This document shows, in pieces, positions 6,004 to 6,045 of a stretch of 6,045 nucleotides of DNA. The position numbers and the translations under genes were made by a program. Numbering within the stretch: position 1 is the stretch's first letter; each line of letters opens with the position of its first letter. The stretch is from Alphaproteobacteria bacterium UBA685 (GTDB lineage Bacteria > Pseudomonadota > Alphaproteobacteria > Puniceispirillales > Puniceispirillaceae): the NCBI GenBank assembly GCA_002299005.1, contig DBMZ01000152.1, positions 3,115-9,159 on the forward strand. The letters run 5' to 3'. The notes under the pieces were generated by a model. It searched no databases. It worked only from the letters and a program-made list of their open reading frames with translations, and was not told the origin of the DNA.

Positions 6004-6045
6004 GAGCAAGAAAATCAAGTGTGTTAAAAAGTGTGCAGCAGACAG

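Noticed and set aside
5918..6045. Complete tRNA gene on the minus strand
   Set aside because: The 5' anticodon stem, D-arm and 5' acceptor strand are missing beyond 5962, so only the 3' half is present.
6002..6045. Possible start of a plus-strand gene (M-S-K-K-I-K-C-V) running off the window, perhaps an integrase
   Set aside because: Only 14 codons are visible, there is no ribosome site upstream and no recognisable family motif.
1..6045. CRISPR array, insertion sequence, riboswitch or defence system
   Set aside because: There are no regularly spaced long repeats, transposase or nuclease motifs, terminal inverted repeats or recognisable aptamer within the window.

Overview
The window looks like part of an alphaproteobacterial genome of moderate GC content (mid-40s percent by eye, not counted), possibly a marine lineage. 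The support is general: strong AAGGGAG-type ribosome sites, Sec and Tat export signals, and the style of the tRNA relic at the right end. No gene here allows a species call.

Positions 1-4448 hold four closely packed plus-strand genes that read as one operon. First is the 3' end of a gene whose product ends in a FlgT-C/CsgG-accessory-like beta domain (1-318, its 5' end lies outside the window). It is followed after 3 bases by a 472-aa exported protein with two related LPP20/FlgT-N-like modules and a serine-rich tail (322-1740). Next, overlapping by 11 bases, is a 406-aa exported protein of unknown family (1730-2950). Last, after 16 bases, is a 493-aa exported protein with a serine-rich linker and one Sel1-like helical repeat (2967-4448). 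A strong hairpin plus T-run at 4485-4512 ends the operon.

Convergent to it on the minus strand is a 423-aa protein of unknown family with a clear twin-arginine signal (4528-5799). It has its own ribosome site and a good -10 box. Its preferred start is 21 bases inside the longest open frame.

At the right end, 5918-5962 matches the 3' half of a CAT-anticodon tRNA on the minus strand, from the CCA end to the anticodon loop, where the tRNA pattern stops abruptly. This is the usual footprint of a tyrosine-recombinase attachment site. If so, bases to the left are host chromosome (or an older element) and 5963 onward is the end of an integrated element.

The most interesting unit is the operon: a CsgG/FlgT-C-like protein with three unrecognised exported partners. 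All three partners carry serine tracts and all have exactly two cysteines in the mature part. A cell-envelope or surface-assembly role is plausible, but this is inference from architecture and not from a recognised system.
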